Position numbers and translations under genes: made by a program. A DNA stretch of 64,000 bases, from positions 248,001 to 312,000 of the forward strand of contig NZ_VOHS01000004.1 of assembly GCF_007896845.1 (NCBI RefSeq). The letters run 5' to 3'. Under the pieces are notes generated by a model. The model was not told where the DNA came from and did no database searches. It saw nothing but the letters and a program-made list of their open reading frames with translations. The stretch comes from Chitinophaga pinensis (lineage in GTDB: Bacteria > Bacteroidota > Bacteroidia > Chitinophagales > Chitinophagaceae). Every line of letters starts with the position of its first letter. Positions within the stretch are counted from its first letter, which is position 1. Below, piece by piece: positions 1-10,034 of this stretch.

Positions 1-1409
1 TCATTAACGAGCCAACTGCTGCGGCACTGGCTTACGGTCTGGATAAAAAACACGCTGATAGCAAAATCGCTGTATTCGACTTAGGTGGTGGTACATTCGA
101 TATCTCCGTCCTCGAACTGGGTGATGGTGTATTTGAAGTAAAATCTACCAATGGTGATACTCACTTAGGTGGTGATGACTTTGATAAAGTGATCATGGAC
201 TGGCTGGCTGAAGAGTTCAAGAAAGATGAAGCGGTTGACCTGCACAAAGATCCAATGGCATGGCAGCGTCTGAAAGAAGCAGCAGAGAAAGCAAAGATCG
301 AACTGTCTTCTTCTCAGGAAACTGAAATCAACCTGCCTTATATCACCGCTGTTGACGGTGTGCCTAAACATCTGGTGAAAAAACTGAGCCGTGCTAAATT
401 CGAGCAACTGGCAGATACTCTGGTAGAAAGAACACTGGAGCCTTGCCGTAAAGCGCTGAAAGATGCAGGCATGAACCCTTCTGAAATTGATGAAGTGATC
501 CTGGTAGGTGGTTCTACCCGTATCCCTAAGATTCAGGAAGTGGTAGAAAAATTCTTCGGTAAAAAACCGAACAGAAGTGTAAACCCGGATGAAGTAGTAG
601 CAATCGGTGCTGCTATTCAGGGTGGTGTATTGACAGGTGAAGTAAAAGACGTATTGCTGCTGGACGTTACCCCGCTTTCTCTGGGTATCGAAACCATGGG
701 TGGTGTGTTCACTAAACTGATCGAGTCTAACACAACAATTCCAAGCAAAAAATCAGAAACATTCTCTACTGCTGCTGATAACCAGCCAAGCGTTGAGATC
801 CACGTACTGCAAGGTGAGCGTCCTTTAGCCAGCCAGAACCGTACACTGGGTCGCTTCATTCTGGATGGTATTCCACCAGCACCACGTGGTGTACCTCAGG
901 TAGAAGTTATCTTCGATATCGATGCGAATGGTATCCTGCACGTAACTGCAAAAGATAAAGGAACTGGTAAAACACAGAACATCCGTATCGAAGCAGGTAG
1001 TGGTCTGAGCAAAGAAGAGATCGAAAAAATGAAGGCAGAAGCGAAAGCTAACGAGTCTTCAGATAAAGAAGCACGCGAAAAGATCGAGAAACTGAACCAG
1101 GCAGATAGCCTGATCTTCCAGACTGAAAAACAGCTGAAAGAATACGGTGACAAGATCCCTGCGGATAAGAAGAGCACAATCGAAACTGCTCTTAACAAAC
1201 TGAAAGAAGCACAGAAGAGCGGCGATGTTGCTCAGGTAGATGCAGCTGTTACAGAAATGAACAATGCATGGACAGCAGCTTCTGAAGAACTGTACAAAGC
1301 AACACAGGAAGCACAGGCTAACGGTGGTGCAGGTGCAGAAGGTCAGCCACAAGGTAGCGCAGCCGGCAACGAAGGCGTAACCGATGCTGAATTCGAAGAA
1401 GTAAAATAA
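1..1409 (+). CDS. dnaK: Chaperone DnaK (Hsp70), 3' part
   Basis: This is the C-terminal part, about 468 residues, of the ATP-dependent chaperone DnaK, which folds and protects cytoplasmic proteins with DnaJ and GrpE. The frame is open from base 3 and the 5' end lies outside the window. The first visible residues, [13 protein letters not shown], and then [10 protein letters not shown] are nucleotide-binding-domain motifs. [13 protein letters not shown] and the hydrophobic [15 protein letters not shown] linker lead into the substrate-binding domain and helical lid. The end is Gly/Gln-rich and finishes in DAEFEEVK, like the usual acidic Hsp70 tail. A hairpin follows the stop codon. The identification is essentially certain. 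Confidence 0.98.
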   Translation, partial: INEPTAAALAYGLDKKHADSKIAVFDLGGGTFDISVLELGDGVFEVKSTNGDTHLGGDDFDKVIMDWLAEEFKKDEAVDLHKDPMAWQRLKEAAEKAKIELSSSQETEINLPYITAVDGVPKHLVKKLSRAKFEQLADTLVERTLEPCRKALKDAGMNPSEIDEVILVGGSTRIPKIQEVVEKFFGKKPNRSVNPDEVVAIGAAIQGGVLTGEVKDVLLLDVTPLSLGIETMGGVFTKLIESNTTIPSKKSETFSTAADNQPSVEIHVLQGERPLASQNRTLGRFILDGIPPAPRGVPQVEVIFDIDANGILHVTAKDKGTGKTQNIRIEAGSGLSKEEIEKMKAEAKANESSDKEAREKIEKLNQADSLIFQTEKQLKEYGDKIPADKKSTIETALNKLKEAQKSGDVAQVDAAVTEMNNAWTAASEELYKATQEAQANGGAGAEGQPQGSAAGNEGVTDAEFEEVK

Positions 1410-1438
1410 GCAAACAGCTTAGGGATATTTAGGATAGA

Positions 1439-1470
1439 GAAGCCGTTCACCTTGGGTGGACGGCTTCTTG
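1439..1470 (+). terminator. Rho-independent terminator after dnaK
   Basis: A 13-bp stem (one G-T pair) with a 3-base TTG loop lies 30 bases after the dnaK stop codon and is followed by a short T-rich stretch. It is placed to end dnaK transcription. Confidence 0.75.
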
Positions 1471-1493
1471 CATTATATGACATTCATAAAAAG

Positions 1494-1527
1494 AAACAGC
1501 CGTCGCGCCTTCGGCGGACAGCTGTTT
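1494..1527 (-). terminator. Terminator of the SusC/D-thioredoxin operon
   Basis: AAACAGC and GCTGTTT arms enclose a further GC-rich stem with a TTC loop. Read on the minus strand, the stem is followed by a T-rich tract, so it fits termination of the minus-strand operon whose last stop codon is at 1570. Confidence 0.7.
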
Positions 1528-1569
1528 AACGGTTGGTTGGTTTATGACTATTAAAAAGAGAAACTTGTA

Positions 1570-3717
1570 TTATTGCATGACCTCCGATAATTTGCTCATT
1601 AGCTCCTCATCCCTTAGTCCCTTAGCGATGATCTTACCATCCGGACCTACCAGCATGTTCCACGGAATACCTCTTACACCGTAATACTGTGCCACGTCAT
1701 TTTTCCAACCCTTCAGGTCAGATAATTGCGTCCACGGCATATGATCATCATGGATGGCTTTCTTCCATTTAAATGCGTCCGTATCCAGAGAAATACCCAC
1801 TACCGTAAATCCTTTGGCTTTGAAAGCATCGTATGCCTTCAAAACATTGGGGTTTTCTGCACGACAAGGACCACACCAGCTGGCCCAGAAATCCACCAGC
1901 ACATACTTGCCTTTAAAATCCCCCATAGACACACTTTTGCCGGTACTGTCAGACTGAGAGAAATCAGCAACTGCTTCGCCAATAGCCTGTCTTTTTATAA
2001 CAGGCATCTTATCCGCGACTAACTTTCCGGTAGGCGTATGGCGTACTACTTCAGGCAGTAACATGAAAAGCGGATTCACTTCACTATATTCAGGACCTGT
2101 AAGATCCTCCGCCATGTCTTTTACCATCTGCAGAGCATACAGACTGTAAAAGTTGGTCTGAATGTACTTTTTGACACGGTCATTATATTCATTTTGTAAG
2201 GTCTTCATTTGCGCTTTATAGGGCCGTTGTGCCTCTTTGGTGTTCGCCGCATAATATTTCATTACTACTTCCGTCTGCTGATCAGTAATGGTCTTTACAG
2301 AAGCTTTAAAGAAGTTGGCTTCATCCTGCAAGGCGGAGCCTTTCAACGTGAATGCCGCCAGTGAATCAGCTTTTGCTGAGAGTTGCAGGTAGCCGATATC
2401 CGAAAAGAATCGTAGCATATGATGATTCGGGAGACTGATCGCCTGTACCGCCTGCGGTTCCTTCATCAATGCCAGCCAGCTAAATTGTCCGTTTTTAACG
2501 GGTACAGTATCTCGTATCTGAACATTGTCCCTGTTATAGGAGAAGATCATAATACTGTCTTTAAAGCCCTTTATATCGCCTTCCAGCCGCATATTATAAC
2601 CCTTATCGAAGATGGTGATCAGCTTGTTCATCAGATCCTTATCCCGGAGGTTCTTTCCTACTATAACACCATCAGGACCGATCAGTACATTCTGGGGAAT
2701 GCCTCTTATACCGTACTGTAAGGCAGCCATATTATTCCTGCCTTTCAGATCTGATACCTGCTGCCATGGCATATTATCTTCTTCAATAGCCTTCAGCCAT
2801 TTCTGATGCTGGGTAGAATCATCCAGCGATACGCCCAGCACGGTGAAGCCCCTGTCTTTGAAAACATTATAGGCGCGCAGCACATTAGGATTTTCCATAC
2901 GGCATACACCACACCAGCTTGCCCAGAAATCTACCAGCACATATTTGCCGCGAAAAGAGGAAAGACTGATCTGGTTCCCCTTCACATCTGACTGCGTAAA
3001 ATCAGGTGCCGGTGCACCTTCCATGACTCTTCTGACATTAGCGATCTGGGTAGCCAGTTCTTTACCTTCAGGGGCATTTTTAAACTTCGGACTCAAAGCG
3101 TCAAACAGAGGCGTTATAAAGTCCGGATCCATCGCAATACGACAGTTATAGACTATATCCCATGAAGCATAAGCGTCAGCATTTTGCCTGATCAGATCCG
3201 CCAGTATACGGACATACTGCTTTTGAGCGACCGCCGTCTCTGCTTTTACAACATCCAGCGTATCCTGATTGCCACGATTGAAAAAGGACCTGTTACGGAG
3301 CCCTGCGAAGATAGCGGACTGGTTTTCCCGGAGCCTAAAGTAATTGTCCTGTATGGTCGTATTCGGACTTCCGCTAACGGTCGCACTATCCAGAGAACCG
3401 GTTGTATTCACTTCTACCGTGCCCGGTTGCAGGTAGAAATACCGGTAACCGGGTTGGTTCTTAAATATCAGTCTGGCGGATACCGGTCTTTTCAGCTTGC
3501 CTGTAAATTTGAAGTGTCCATCTTTCAGCATCACAGAGTCATGTACCCAGTTCTTATCTCCCACTTCATAGTCGAGATAGAGTACTGCAGGATATTTATT
3601 GGCAGCTACCTGTCCTTTCAACGTAAATGAACCTGCTCCTGACTGTGCTTTCGCAGCGAGTGATCCTATCAGCAGTGTGATAAGCGGAATTGTATGTTTG
3701 AATAAATGATAACGCAT
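1570..3717 (-). CDS. Secreted double TlpA-like thioredoxin with DUF4369-like region
   Basis: A signal peptide (to about residue 25, ending AAKAQ) is followed by a DUF4369-like beta region. Two complete TlpA/AhpC-type thioredoxin domains come next, with active sites WCGVC near residue 270 and WCGPC near residue 616. A second DUF4369-like stretch (about 375-460) precedes the second thioredoxin domain, so the chain looks like an internal duplication. Such proteins act in the periplasm as thiol-disulfide oxidoreductases. It is the last gene of the FecI-FecR-SusC-SusD locus, 25 bases after the SusD stop. I chose the ATG at 3717 because the in-frame codon at 3726 is TTG. The substrate is unknown. 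Confidence 0.9.
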   Translation of the reverse strand: MRYHLFKHTIPLITLLIGSLAAKAQSGAGSFTLKGQVAANKYPAVLYLDYEVGDKNWVHDSVMLKDGHFKFTGKLKRPVSARLIFKNQPGYRYFYLQPGTVEVNTTGSLDSATVSGSPNTTIQDNYFRLRENQSAIFAGLRNRSFFNRGNQDTLDVVKAETAVAQKQYVRILADLIRQNADAYASWDIVYNCRIAMDPDFITPLFDALSPKFKNAPEGKELATQIANVRRVMEGAPAPDFTQSDVKGNQISLSSFRGKYVLVDFWASWCGVCRMENPNVLRAYNVFKDRGFTVLGVSLDDSTQHQKWLKAIEEDNMPWQQVSDLKGRNNMAALQYGIRGIPQNVLIGPDGVIVGKNLRDKDLMNKLITIFDKGYNMRLEGDIKGFKDSIMIFSYNRDNVQIRDTVPVKNGQFSWLALMKEPQAVQAISLPNHHMLRFFSDIGYLQLSAKADSLAAFTLKGSALQDEANFFKASVKTITDQQTEVVMKYYAANTKEAQRPYKAQMKTLQNEYNDRVKKYIQTNFYSLYALQMVKDMAEDLTGPEYSEVNPLFMLLPEVVRHTPTGKLVADKMPVIKRQAIGEAVADFSQSDSTGKSVSMGDFKGKYVLVDFWASWCGPCRAENPNVLKAYDAFKAKGFTVVGISLDTDAFKWKKAIHDDHMPWTQLSDLKGWKNDVAQYYGVRGIPWNMLVGPDGKIIAKGLRDEELMSKLSEVMQ

Positions 3718-3742
3718 GGTAAACAATTGATTTTTTTAATGA

Positions 3743-5143
3743 TCAGTATCCTGGGTTTTGACTAAGGTTTAAATTGGCATTGATTTGTGACTGTGGGATA
3801 GGATAAAAAACATCGGTTGCCTGCCACATATTTCCTTTGAGAGCAGATAGTACTTCGTCAGCCCGTGTAACAGATGTATTCGCTGTACCCGGCCAGCGTT
3901 TCAGGTCCAGCCAGCGCTGTCCCCATTCGCAGAAAAATTCTGTTCTGCGTTCATGCTCAATGGCTGTCGTTAATGAAGGCGCATCTGTTGCTGTTGTTTT
4001 TGACAGGCCTGCTCTTGCGCGGATGATATTAATATCTGCTGCTGCTTCATTAAATTTCTGCAGCCGCATCCTCGCTTCTGCACGGATCAGGTACTGCTCT
4101 GATAAGCGTAATACCTGCATGTATTCTACTGCGCCAACACCTGACATATATCTATATTTAGCCGGATAAGGGTAATCAACGCCGCCATAGGTTTTGATAC
4201 CTATCCAGCTGTCTTTACGTTTATCGCTGGTTTCGAAGGCAGTGTACAAGCCATCCTTAATGACAAATTTTGGCGTCGGACTGGCCGCAAAGGGTACAAA
4301 GTTGTTAGCCAGCCATGAGCTGGTGATGCCGTTGACAAATTGCATGATGCCTTCTTCACTGTTTGCCAGAAAAACCTGACTAAGATCTTCCTTCAAACGG
4401 AATAAGCCCGGGTTATTGATGACAGTAGTCGCCATAGTTTCAGCTTGCTGCCATTTGCCCCTGTAGAGATATACTCTTGCCAGCAGTGCATTCGCTGCCC
4501 ATGTAGTTGCACGGATCCTTTTACCGCCATACAGGTCAAGTGTTGCAGGCAATGCCTGTTGCGCTTCGGTGAGATCCTTCTCTATCTGATCGTATACAAC
4601 GTTTGCACTATCGCGTGGCTGTCTGGTGGTATTGTGTACATCTGTAGACATGACCAATGGTGCTGCTCCAAATTCATTGACGAGGTAGAAATAACTCAAT
4701 GCACGCATAAACTTAGCTTCTGCCGTACAACGTGTTTTATAAGTCTCTGGCAGGGAAGAGTTGCTTAGTCCTGTAATGACTGAATTAGCAGTGAAGATGT
4801 TATTATACAAGGTACCCCATAAAGCATCCACATAATAGATCTGTGGCGTCAGGGCATTGTTGGTAAAATCATCATAGAAGTTATAAATATAGCAGTACGT
4901 TTCATCAGCGGACATACTGTTGAACATACTGGTCGCTGTCCCGATATCCGTACCCGGATTAGGATTGGCTGCTCTCGAATACATACCTGTAAGAGCGGCA
5001 TCCGCCGTGAGTGTGTCCAGAAAGACGCTGCTGGTCACCAGCTGATCAGCCGGTGCATCTATCTCGATCAGCTTTTTACAGCTGGTCATCATTGTTCCGG
5101 CGAGTAGTAAAATGGAAGTATATATAGAAAGCTGTTTTTTCAT
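3743..5143 (-). CDS. SusD/RagB family nutrient-binding lipoprotein
   Basis: This is a surface lipoprotein that caps a SusC channel and binds substrate. The N-terminus is a lipoprotein signal (TMMTSC, acylated Cys near residue 22). The DTLTADAALTGMYSR region matches the SusD N-terminal domain. The C-terminal part has RLSEQYLIRAEARMR and EHERRTEFFCEWGQRWLDLKRW, typical of RagB/SusD TPR scaffolds. The length, 466 aa, is normal. It lies 10 bases after the SusC stop, as expected for a translationally linked SusC/SusD pair. The ligand cannot be told from sequence, since no glycoside hydrolase or peptidase sits beside it. Confidence 0.95.
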   Translation of the reverse strand: MKKQLSIYTSILLLAGTMMTSCKKLIEIDAPADQLVTSSVFLDTLTADAALTGMYSRAANPNPGTDIGTATSMFNSMSADETYCYIYNFYDDFTNNALTPQIYYVDALWGTLYNNIFTANSVITGLSNSSLPETYKTRCTAEAKFMRALSYFYLVNEFGAAPLVMSTDVHNTTRQPRDSANVVYDQIEKDLTEAQQALPATLDLYGGKRIRATTWAANALLARVYLYRGKWQQAETMATTVINNPGLFRLKEDLSQVFLANSEEGIMQFVNGITSSWLANNFVPFAASPTPKFVIKDGLYTAFETSDKRKDSWIGIKTYGGVDYPYPAKYRYMSGVGAVEYMQVLRLSEQYLIRAEARMRLQKFNEAAADINIIRARAGLSKTTATDAPSLTTAIEHERRTEFFCEWGQRWLDLKRWPGTANTSVTRADEVLSALKGNMWQATDVFYPIPQSQINANLNLSQNPGY

Positions 5144-5153
5144 TCCCGGATGT

Positions 5154-8100
5154 TTAAAGTGAGCAATGAATACCGGCTGCTATCTGTTTCAGCGGAGGCA
5201 ACACAGTACCTCCTGTCTCAGGATCAAAGCCGAAATAACTGGTGATGGTAAAGAGGTTTTGTGCCCTGATAAAAGCACCTGCTGATTTCAATCTGGCGGC
5301 TGCTGCCCATGCTGTGGGTAACTCATAGCTGAGATTCACATTCTTCAGGCGTATGAAGGCTGCATTTGAATAAACCCCATCTGAATAGAGATAATAATTC
5401 TGATAAGCATATGCTGCCGGTCCGCCTACTGTTACAGTTGGTTTAAATCCATCTTTAATGATGTCGGCATCCTGATTGGCCAATCCGCCCGGAAACCCGC
5501 CTGATGCGCCGCGGAAGTCCTGTTTTTTTTGTTTGGCGAACTGCATAAAAACATCCAGCTGGAACTTACCATAACGGAACGTATTACTGAATCCTCCATA
5601 AAAATCCGGACTTGCACGCGCAATGATATTATAGTCTCCATTGATGGTCTGATGCAGTCCCTGCGTGAACTTGCCATCTTTATTCAGATCTTCCACAGTG
5701 GCTATGCCATCCTGCAATCCTGTGTAATGATAGCCATTATCGGTACCAATGGGCTCTCCGACCATGAAGACGTAAGCGTAAGCAGTAGTGGACAGTCCGG
5801 GAAATGCAAGCAGTTTATTACGCGGAAACGTGATATTAAAGGAGCTGTTCCACGAAAACTTTTGCAAACTGACATTGGTCGTCTTCAGTTCGAATTCCCA
5901 TCCTGAACTTTGTAGCAGTGCAGGCATGTTGCCGGTATAAGAGGAGAAGCCAGACTGAGAAGCTAAGGGGATATTTACCAGCTGATTGCCCGTACGGCTG
6001 GAGAACCAGGAAGCTGTAAACAGGATATGATCTTTCAGTAAGCCTGTTTCCAACGCGATATCCACCTTTCTGTTTGATTCCCATCCATAGTCTGGATTGG
6101 CACTTCTTACAGGATAAATACCCGAGCCATTGTACCCATAAAAGGTATTGCCGTACGTGGATAAATAACCATAGTCATTGATCTGGTCATTACCAATAGT
6201 ACCGTAGCTCCCTCTGATCTTACCATAGCTTAACCATGGAAGGGCAGTTTTCACATACGGTTCACTGCTGAATATCCAGCCTGCACCAACGGAACCAAAG
6301 TTACCAAACTGACGTCCCGGACCGAATCTTGAAGAACCGTCCCTACGACCGGTGAAGTTGAACAGATAACGGTCATCCAGTACATAGTTCAGACGGCCAA
6401 ATGCGGAAACATATTTGTATTCAGTAAAGCTGCTGCTTTTGAAAAGGATCGTAGATGCAGCAACCCATGAGCTCATCAGTCTGTCATTTGAAAAACCGGT
6501 TGCAGTGACATAATAAGGCTGTGCATAATCAGATTGCTGCCAGGTGCCACCCGCCAGTATATTCAGACGGCCACGTCCGAGTGCTCTCGTATAGTCCAGC
6601 TGCGGTTCTACGATATAGCTTTCTATGTAGTTGGATGAATAGGATGCCATTGATTGTCCGGAGCCACTGTTAGGGTTGAGTGAAGCTTTGGGCTGATAGT
6701 TTTCGGTAGATTGTGAGATCTTGTTATAACCTACACTGATCTTTGCATTTAATCCCGGAATGATCGTATAACGTAAGACTGCATTTGCCAGCAGATTATC
6801 TGATTTGAATTTAGAGGATTGTATCAGATAGGACTCCGGATTGGTAAAGCCACCAGTCCAGTTTAAAGTACCGTCGTTGTTATGCAACGCATAGTTAGGT
6901 GATAATTTAGCGACTGTGGAAGTAAGGTCAGTCGCTGCCTGATTGTTGGATTCCTTAGTGTATAAAGCGGTTGCAGTAACGGAGAATTTACCATTGCGAG
7001 AGGTGTTATCCACACTAAGATGTGAGGCATAACGGTTGTATCCCCAGTCGCCCGGAAATACGGTAGACTCATGTCTCCATGTATTTGAAAAGCGATACCG
7101 CAGATAAGGGCTGCCACCCGAAAGCGCACCTGTGATCTCCGTCTGATGTGCAGTATTACCGATATATTTCTTCAGGAAATCTGTTCCTCTGGTGGTATCC
7201 CAAAGCGTGAGATCAGGTGCATTGGAACGATCTGGTTGTACGTTGTCATTGGCAAAAGCAGCATGACGCATTGCGAGATACTGTTGGAGATTCATCATGG
7301 GGACCATATTAGTGACCCTGCCTGCACCGGTATACGCATTCACATCAAATCGGGTATCGCCAGCTTTCCCTTTTTTGGTAGTGATCAGCACTACACCGTT
7401 CGCTCCCCTTGAACCATAGATTGCAGTGGCATCGCCATCTTTCAGTACAGAGATGCTTTCGATGTCAGCCGGATTGATAGAGTTCATCGGGTCAACATAT
7501 CCTGTAGCGCCGCTTGCCTGAGAAGTAGAACCACCAACAAGGTTGATAGGGGTTTCTACAAAAGGAACACCATCGATGATAAATAAGGGAAGCTTACCGC
7601 TGGTGATAGATTGTTGCTCACGGATAGATATTTTCATCTGACTACCGGGAGCGCCATTGGATTGTGAAATAAATAATCCGGCTACATGGCCTTCCAATGC
7701 AGCCAGCACATTGCTGACAGGCTGCTTTTCTATTTCTTCCGCCTTCACACTGACAACACTACCTGTATTGAAACGTTGCGTAGTGGTACCATATGCAACT
7801 ACTACACTTTCATCGAGATTACTGGTGCTTCTGGAAAGATAGATGACGATGCCGCCTGTATTTAGTTTGAAGATCCTGATGCCATTTGCTGTATAAGTGT
7901 CTCCTGCAGGTAATGCGGCTACTTTTTTATAAGGTATTTCCGAAGGCGCATAACCTACAGAAGATACGATCAGCACTGCATCTTCTGTAAGGTCGCGCAG
8001 GAAGAAACGTCCCGATGCATCTGAGGTAGTACCCTGACCGGAATGCTTCATACGAATCGTCACACCGATGACAGGTTCTCTGCTTTTCTCATCCAGTAAC

Positions 8101-8459
8101 TGACCGGAAAGAGAAGGTTTTTCTGGTGCCAGCATTATTATTGTGGCTGTGTTTGGCGAAGGAGAGGCATTGCGGGATAACACGATCGTCTTATCCTGTA
8201 TAATGTATTTCAGTGACTGGTCACCAGAGAGTTTATCAAGAAATGTTTTTAATGGCATATCGGTAACAGACAATGAAAAAGTCTTTTCCTGTGAAGACAA
8301 TTCTTTGTTGGTAAGCACAACATACCCGGTTTGTTTTTCGATGACGGTAAATACCTGTTTTAATGTGAAGGCTTTGCCGGAAATAGTAACACGCTGTGCT
8401 ACTCCGTTCCCATAGGCAGTGATAAAAGCTACAAAAAGCAGCATGCCGGTTAATCTCAT
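5154..8459 (-). CDS. SusC/RagA family TonB-dependent outer-membrane receptor with STN domain
   Basis: This is a TonB-dependent importer, about 1101 aa from the chosen start. After a signal peptide come an STN domain (VTISGKAFTLKQVFTVIEKQTGYVV), a carboxypeptidase-regulatory domain (SGQLLDEKSREPVIGVTI), the plug (NVLAALEGHVAGL, LKDGDATAIYGSRGANGVVLITTKKG) and the beta-barrel ending PPLKQIAAGIHCSL. The STN domain implies cell-surface signalling to the FecR encoded upstream. The frame is open to 8567. I prefer the ATG at 8459 because a hydrophobic signal follows directly and AGGAGG lies three bases before it. The longer N-terminus would add 36 basic residues. Confidence 0.94.
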   Translation of the reverse strand: MRLTGMLLFVAFITAYGNGVAQRVTISGKAFTLKQVFTVIEKQTGYVVLTNKELSSQEKTFSLSVTDMPLKTFLDKLSGDQSLKYIIQDKTIVLSRNASPSPNTATIIMLAPEKPSLSGQLLDEKSREPVIGVTIRMKHSGQGTTSDASGRFFLRDLTEDAVLIVSSVGYAPSEIPYKKVAALPAGDTYTANGIRIFKLNTGGIVIYLSRSTSNLDESVVVAYGTTTQRFNTGSVVSVKAEEIEKQPVSNVLAALEGHVAGLFISQSNGAPGSQMKISIREQQSITSGKLPLFIIDGVPFVETPINLVGGSTSQASGATGYVDPMNSINPADIESISVLKDGDATAIYGSRGANGVVLITTKKGKAGDTRFDVNAYTGAGRVTNMVPMMNLQQYLAMRHAAFANDNVQPDRSNAPDLTLWDTTRGTDFLKKYIGNTAHQTEITGALSGGSPYLRYRFSNTWRHESTVFPGDWGYNRYASHLSVDNTSRNGKFSVTATALYTKESNNQAATDLTSTVAKLSPNYALHNNDGTLNWTGGFTNPESYLIQSSKFKSDNLLANAVLRYTIIPGLNAKISVGYNKISQSTENYQPKASLNPNSGSGQSMASYSSNYIESYIVEPQLDYTRALGRGRLNILAGGTWQQSDYAQPYYVTATGFSNDRLMSSWVAASTILFKSSSFTEYKYVSAFGRLNYVLDDRYLFNFTGRRDGSSRFGPGRQFGNFGSVGAGWIFSSEPYVKTALPWLSYGKIRGSYGTIGNDQINDYGYLSTYGNTFYGYNGSGIYPVRSANPDYGWESNRKVDIALETGLLKDHILFTASWFSSRTGNQLVNIPLASQSGFSSYTGNMPALLQSSGWEFELKTTNVSLQKFSWNSSFNITFPRNKLLAFPGLSTTAYAYVFMVGEPIGTDNGYHYTGLQDGIATVEDLNKDGKFTQGLHQTINGDYNIIARASPDFYGGFSNTFRYGKFQLDVFMQFAKQKKQDFRGASGGFPGGLANQDADIIKDGFKPTVTVGGPAAYAYQNYYLYSDGVYSNAAFIRLKNVNLSYELPTAWAAAARLKSAGAFIRAQNLFTITSYFGFDPETGGTVLPPLKQIAAGIHCSL

Positions 8460-8783
8460 GACCCTCCTGATTTGGTTGATGTTAATACCCCGCCATCCCC
8501 CCGGACGCGCAGACGGGCAATAGCTCCGCGGTATGCGGAACACACATTTTTTTTGCATAAATTGCAACGATTTGGTTGTTAAAAAAGTGGTTAGGGAACC
8601 GTTTTTTGAACCAACTGAATACTTGACCGTCGCGGTTGCCCCCGTGACGGTTTTCCTATTAAAGGTTGATTCCTGTTTATATAAAAGCGGTCAATATATT
8701 ACCCGCTTTGATTCCGGTTTTGGTATTGTCCGTTATATGGCTGTTCTCTGCATAGATGGCCCGTTTACGAACAGTGGTGCATA
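8460..8783. other. Intergenic leader between FecR and SusC genes
   Basis: These 324 bases separate the FecR stop from the preferred SusC start. They contain an imperfect stem (8626-8651) built from ACCGTC and GACGGT arms, with no clear T-run on the minus strand. It may be a partial terminator or leader structure that separates regulator and transporter expression. No gene is seen. Confidence 0.4.
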
Positions 8784-9977
8784 TCATTTTGCTGATACGG
8801 TCAGCGTATTAGCTTCCAGTTTGCAATGTACGCCCAGCTCTTCCAGCACGATCAATAGTCCACCAAGCGTCACCTGTTTTGTCATTTTTCCGGCCAGCCT
8901 GATATCTGGTACCTCTTTTTCATATACGATGCGGATGTCGTACCAACGTTCTAACTGACGCATGGCTTCCTGTAATGGCACGTTGTCGAAATTAAATAAG
9001 CCGTTTTTCCACGCGACTGCTTTATCCACATCTGTACTAATCACTTCAATGCCTGTATTGTGCTGATTACCCTGTATGCCAGATAGATTGGCGATCTGTG
9101 CCTGTTGGCCAGGTTTGATAATTACTCCTTTATTATTAGTTGATAATACACGTACGGAGCCTGCCAGCAAGGTCGTACTGATTGTTTCTTCATTATTGTA
9201 AGCATTCACATTGAAATTTGTACCGAGCACTTCTATTTCAGCTTTATCACGCACGTTTATCCTGAAAGGCATATCTGCATTGGCTGCGACTTCAAAGTAA
9301 GCTTCCCCTGTTACAGATACACGGCGTTCCTTCCCTGAAAACAGTGTGGGATAACGTATAGAACTGGCAGCGTTCAGCCATACTTTTGTGCCGTCAGGTA
9401 ATACCAGCCGAAACTGTCTGCCATTAGGTGTACTCATAGTATTATATACGTCTTCCCGGCCGTTTTTATCATATACCAGACTATTTCCCGACAGGCTGGC
9501 GGTAGCACCTCCCTGTTGAGCGATCTGTCCGGTATGTGCGCTTTCAAGTGTAATGACTGACCCGTCAGCCAGAGTAAGTAATGCGCCTTCCTTTCCGGGG
9601 CCGATATCAGTATTTTGTACTACCACCGGTGGCGCTGCCGGATGCGTCTGGCGTGCTTCCCATAAATAAATCCCAACACCCAGCAACAGGGCTACGGCTG
9701 CTGCCTGTGCCCATTTGCGCAGGGCTATCCGGCGTATAAGCGGTGTTGGCTCAGCGACTTCCTGAGTTGATATTTCCCGGTGGATGGCCGCTAACAACGC
9801 TTCATCCGCAGGAGCAGAAGATGTTTCTATATGGACAAGCATTTCTCCATATTCATCCATCAACGCCGCCATCTCCGCAGGCGTAAGCGTCTGCAACCAT
9901 GCATGAAAGGCTGCACGCTCTTCAGCGCTCACCTCGTTACGGGCAAATCTGGCTAATATCTCCGATTTGTTAATCAT
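8784..9977 (-). CDS. FecR family anti-sigma / transmembrane sensor
   Basis: This is an inner-membrane regulator that holds the FecI-type sigma factor and senses the signal from the STN domain of SusC. The cytoplasmic N-terminus (about 1-88) is followed by one membrane helix near residues 89-106. The FecR domain (LPDGTKVWLNAASSIRYP, GEAYFEVA, VLGTNFNVNAY) and a C-terminal DUF4974 domain (PLQEAMRQLERWYDIRIVYE) come next. The ATG at 9977 is used because the codon at 9983 is GTG. It lies between the sigma gene and the SusC gene in the usual order. Confidence 0.95.
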   Translation of the reverse strand: MINKSEILARFARNEVSAEERAAFHAWLQTLTPAEMAALMDEYGEMLVHIETSSAPADEALLAAIHREISTQEVAEPTPLIRRIALRKWAQAAAVALLLGVGIYLWEARQTHPAAPPVVVQNTDIGPGKEGALLTLADGSVITLESAHTGQIAQQGGATASLSGNSLVYDKNGREDVYNTMSTPNGRQFRLVLPDGTKVWLNAASSIRYPTLFSGKERRVSVTGEAYFEVAANADMPFRINVRDKAEIEVLGTNFNVNAYNNEETISTTLLAGSVRVLSTNNKGVIIKPGQQAQIANLSGIQGNQHNTGIEVISTDVDKAVAWKNGLFNFDNVPLQEAMRQLERWYDIRIVYEKEVPDIRLAGKMTKQVTLGGLLIVLEELGVHCKLEANTLTVSAK

Positions 9978-10034
9978 ATACACTATATAAGACGAATGTC
10001 GAAAAGTAAAAGGGATGGGGGGACGAAAAAAAAA

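Noticed and set aside
5432..5677. Short frames inside SusC and other large genes
   Set aside because: They overlap strong coding sequence in another frame and show no domains or own spacing.
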